Translations under genes and position numbers: made by a program
Notes under the pieces: generated by a model
The model's database searches: none
The model's input: the letters and a program-made list of their open reading frames with translations, nothing else
Told to the model about the DNA's origin: nothing
Part shown: piece by piece, positions 15,978 through 16,028 of the stretch
Layout: every line of letters starts with the position of its first letter
Numbering within the stretch: position 1 is the first letter of the stretch
NCBI GenBank assembly: GCA_900552225.1
Contig: URYX01000023.1
Coordinates: 1-16,028 of the forward strand
DNA from: an uncultured Oscillospiraceae bacterium
Lineage (GTDB): Bacteria; Bacillota; Clostridia; Oscillospirales; Acutalibacteraceae
Direction: 5' to 3'
DNA length: 16,028 bases

Positions 15978-16028
15978 ATGAAACAAGCAAGATCGATCCT
16001 GGCCATGCTGCTGTGCGGTGTTCTGCTT
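15978..16028 (+). CDS. Start of a secreted protein, probably a second solute-binding protein (cut by window end)
   Basis: Only the first 17 codons are in the window: MKQARSILAMLLCGVLL, a basic start and a hydrophobic run typical of a signal peptide or lipoprotein leader. The ribosome binding site is excellent (AAGGAGG, seven bases before ATG). It lies 38 bases after a permease stop with no terminator between. Because a second permease pair precedes it and the only binding protein so far is at the other end of the operon, it is probably that pair's binding protein. This is a context guess; the sequence seen cannot confirm it. Confidence 0.6.
   Translation, partial: MKQARSILAMLLCGVLL

Overview
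The window looks like a chromosomal segment from a GC-rich member of the Bacillota, most likely a gut-type Clostridia/Oscillospiraceae relative. The evidence is strong AGGAGG-type ribosome binding sites, TTG as well as ATG starts, sigma-A promoters, a clostridial-type formate--tetrahydrofolate ligase, and CUT1 sugar transporters with no ATPase gene beside them. No rRNA, tRNA, CRISPR array, transposase or phage gene is visible. The species assignment is inference.

Left side (1-2950): a HAD-IIA (NagD-like) phosphatase on the minus strand is divergent from fhs, formate--tetrahydrofolate ligase, on the plus strand. The region between them holds a promoter for each gene and a roughly 150-base structured fhs leader. 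fhs ends before a short GC-rich hairpin and a striking 23-24 bp perfect inverted repeat. That repeat lies between fhs and the convergent regulator gene.

Middle (3024-4610): an AraC-family regulator on the minus strand has an unusual beta-rich middle domain. It is divergent from a long plus-strand gene cluster. The intergenic region carries a good regulator promoter (TTGACT-16-TATGAT) and several short dyads in front of the cluster, which are candidate operators.

Right side (4611 to the end, at least 11.4 kb, all plus strand): one tightly packed operon. Its order is a very large solute-binding protein with two tandem beta-sandwich repeats; a CUT1 permease pair; an NHL-propeller/TPR/Yip1 membrane protein; a large lipoprotein that I believe is the DUF5696 type and that reads like a glycosidase fold; a second CUT1 permease pair; and the first 17 codons of a further secreted protein, probably a second solute-binding protein. 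Junctions include two ATGA overlaps and short gaps with strong ribosome binding sites.

Working model (inference): the AraC protein senses a glycan-derived ligand and switches on a cell-envelope machine. In it, a surface lipoprotein and oversized binding proteins capture or trim a complex glycan, two permease pairs import products, and a shared MsmX-type ATPase encoded elsewhere powers import. The NHL-Yip1 protein would be a membrane scaffold. The substrate cannot be told from the sequence. The paired transporters around two poorly characterised proteins are the most interesting part of the window.
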